64,000 bases of DNA from contig WMCF01000011.1 in assembly GCA_009792885.1 (NCBI GenBank), positions 18,356,126-18,420,125 on the forward strand, in the 5' to 3' direction. Each line of letters opens with the position of its first letter. The first letter of the stretch is position 1. Origin of the DNA: Eremophila alpestris peregrina (taxonomy: Eukaryota; Chordata; Aves; Passeriformes; Alaudidae). Of the stretch, positions 63,851 to 64,000 are shown in pieces. A program made the translations under genes and the position numbers. The notes below the pieces were generated by a model. That model made no database searches. It was not told the origin of the DNA and worked only from the letters and a program-made list of their open reading frames with translations.

Positions 63851-64000
63851 GGCGCAGCGCAGCGCAGCGCGGCCGGCGCCGAGCGGGGACAGCGGCGGCA
63901 CCCGGCAGCGGCGGCCGCTCCCCCGCGCCCCGCGAGCAGCGCCCCCCGGCGCACGGGAGGTGCCACCGCACCCCGGCACCGCCGCCATAGGGAATTCCAC
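63851..64000 (-). promoter_or_regulatory. DTD1: DTD1 5' UTR/promoter-proximal CpG-rich block
   Basis: Extremely GC-rich and CpG-dense sequence directly upstream of the DTD1 start codon, running to the window edge. This is the usual context of a housekeeping CpG-island promoter. No TATA box is visible. A GCGCT pentamer repeat (63852-63870) abuts the start codon. The transcription start cannot be placed and may lie outside the window. Confidence 0.7.

Noticed and set aside
62973..63971. 332-codon minus-strand open frame over DTD1 exon 1 and intron 1
   Set aside because: It overlaps the real exon in another frame and is long only because the DNA is GC-rich. It has no domain and contradicts the clear GT donor at 63807.
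63059..64000. 313-codon open frame containing DTD1 exon 1
   Set aside because: Only residues up to 63808 are coding. The rest is intron 1 read-through.

Overview
The window looks like vertebrate nuclear DNA, almost certainly from a bird. The only interspersed repeats I can identify are CR1 LINE fragments with typical avian 3' ends, plus one solo retroviral LTR with a 6-bp target duplication. The single recognisable gene has vertebrate exon-intron structure with GT-AG introns. I see no bacterial, phage or plasmid features, no CRISPR array, no rRNA and no convincing tRNA.

Right end (about 52.3-64.0 kb): a complete five-exon gene on the minus strand, DTD1 (D-aminoacyl-tRNA deacylase 1, also known as DUE-B). 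The exons join in frame into a 207-residue protein. It carries the SQFTL and NDGPVT catalytic motifs of the family and the charged C-terminal tail of vertebrate DTD1. The first exon lies in a GC- and CpG-rich block running to the window edge, so the promoter is there or just outside. The introns hold a CR1 3' end (intron 1), a perfect 45-bp direct duplication (intron 3) and a CR1 reverse-transcriptase fragment (intron 4). The 3' UTR opens with a long GGGAGA/TCTCCC hexamer array.

Left 52 kb: no protein-coding exon could be supported. This is AT-rich, mostly CpG-poor, intergenic-type sequence. It contains CR1 fragments (near 2.1, 11.0, 11.9, 22.3 and 43.4 kb), a solo LTR (10.07-10.61 kb), a decayed tandem array of roughly 30-40 bp units (6.84-7.83 kb), a cluster of three hairpins (15.64-15.74 kb), an isolated CpG-rich patch (29.3-29.63 kb) near an RFX-like X-box and a 13-bp palindrome, and simple repeats. 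In human, DTD1 lies between the SEC23B/SMIM26 side and SLC24A3 (recalled synteny). If that order holds, the left side faces SLC24A3 and may be distal regulatory DNA; this is inference.

I found no new multi-gene system. The items most worth checking are the hairpin cluster, the decayed minisatellite, the isolated CpG patch, the possible N-terminal extension of DTD1 and the G-quadruplex-capable array in its 3' UTR.
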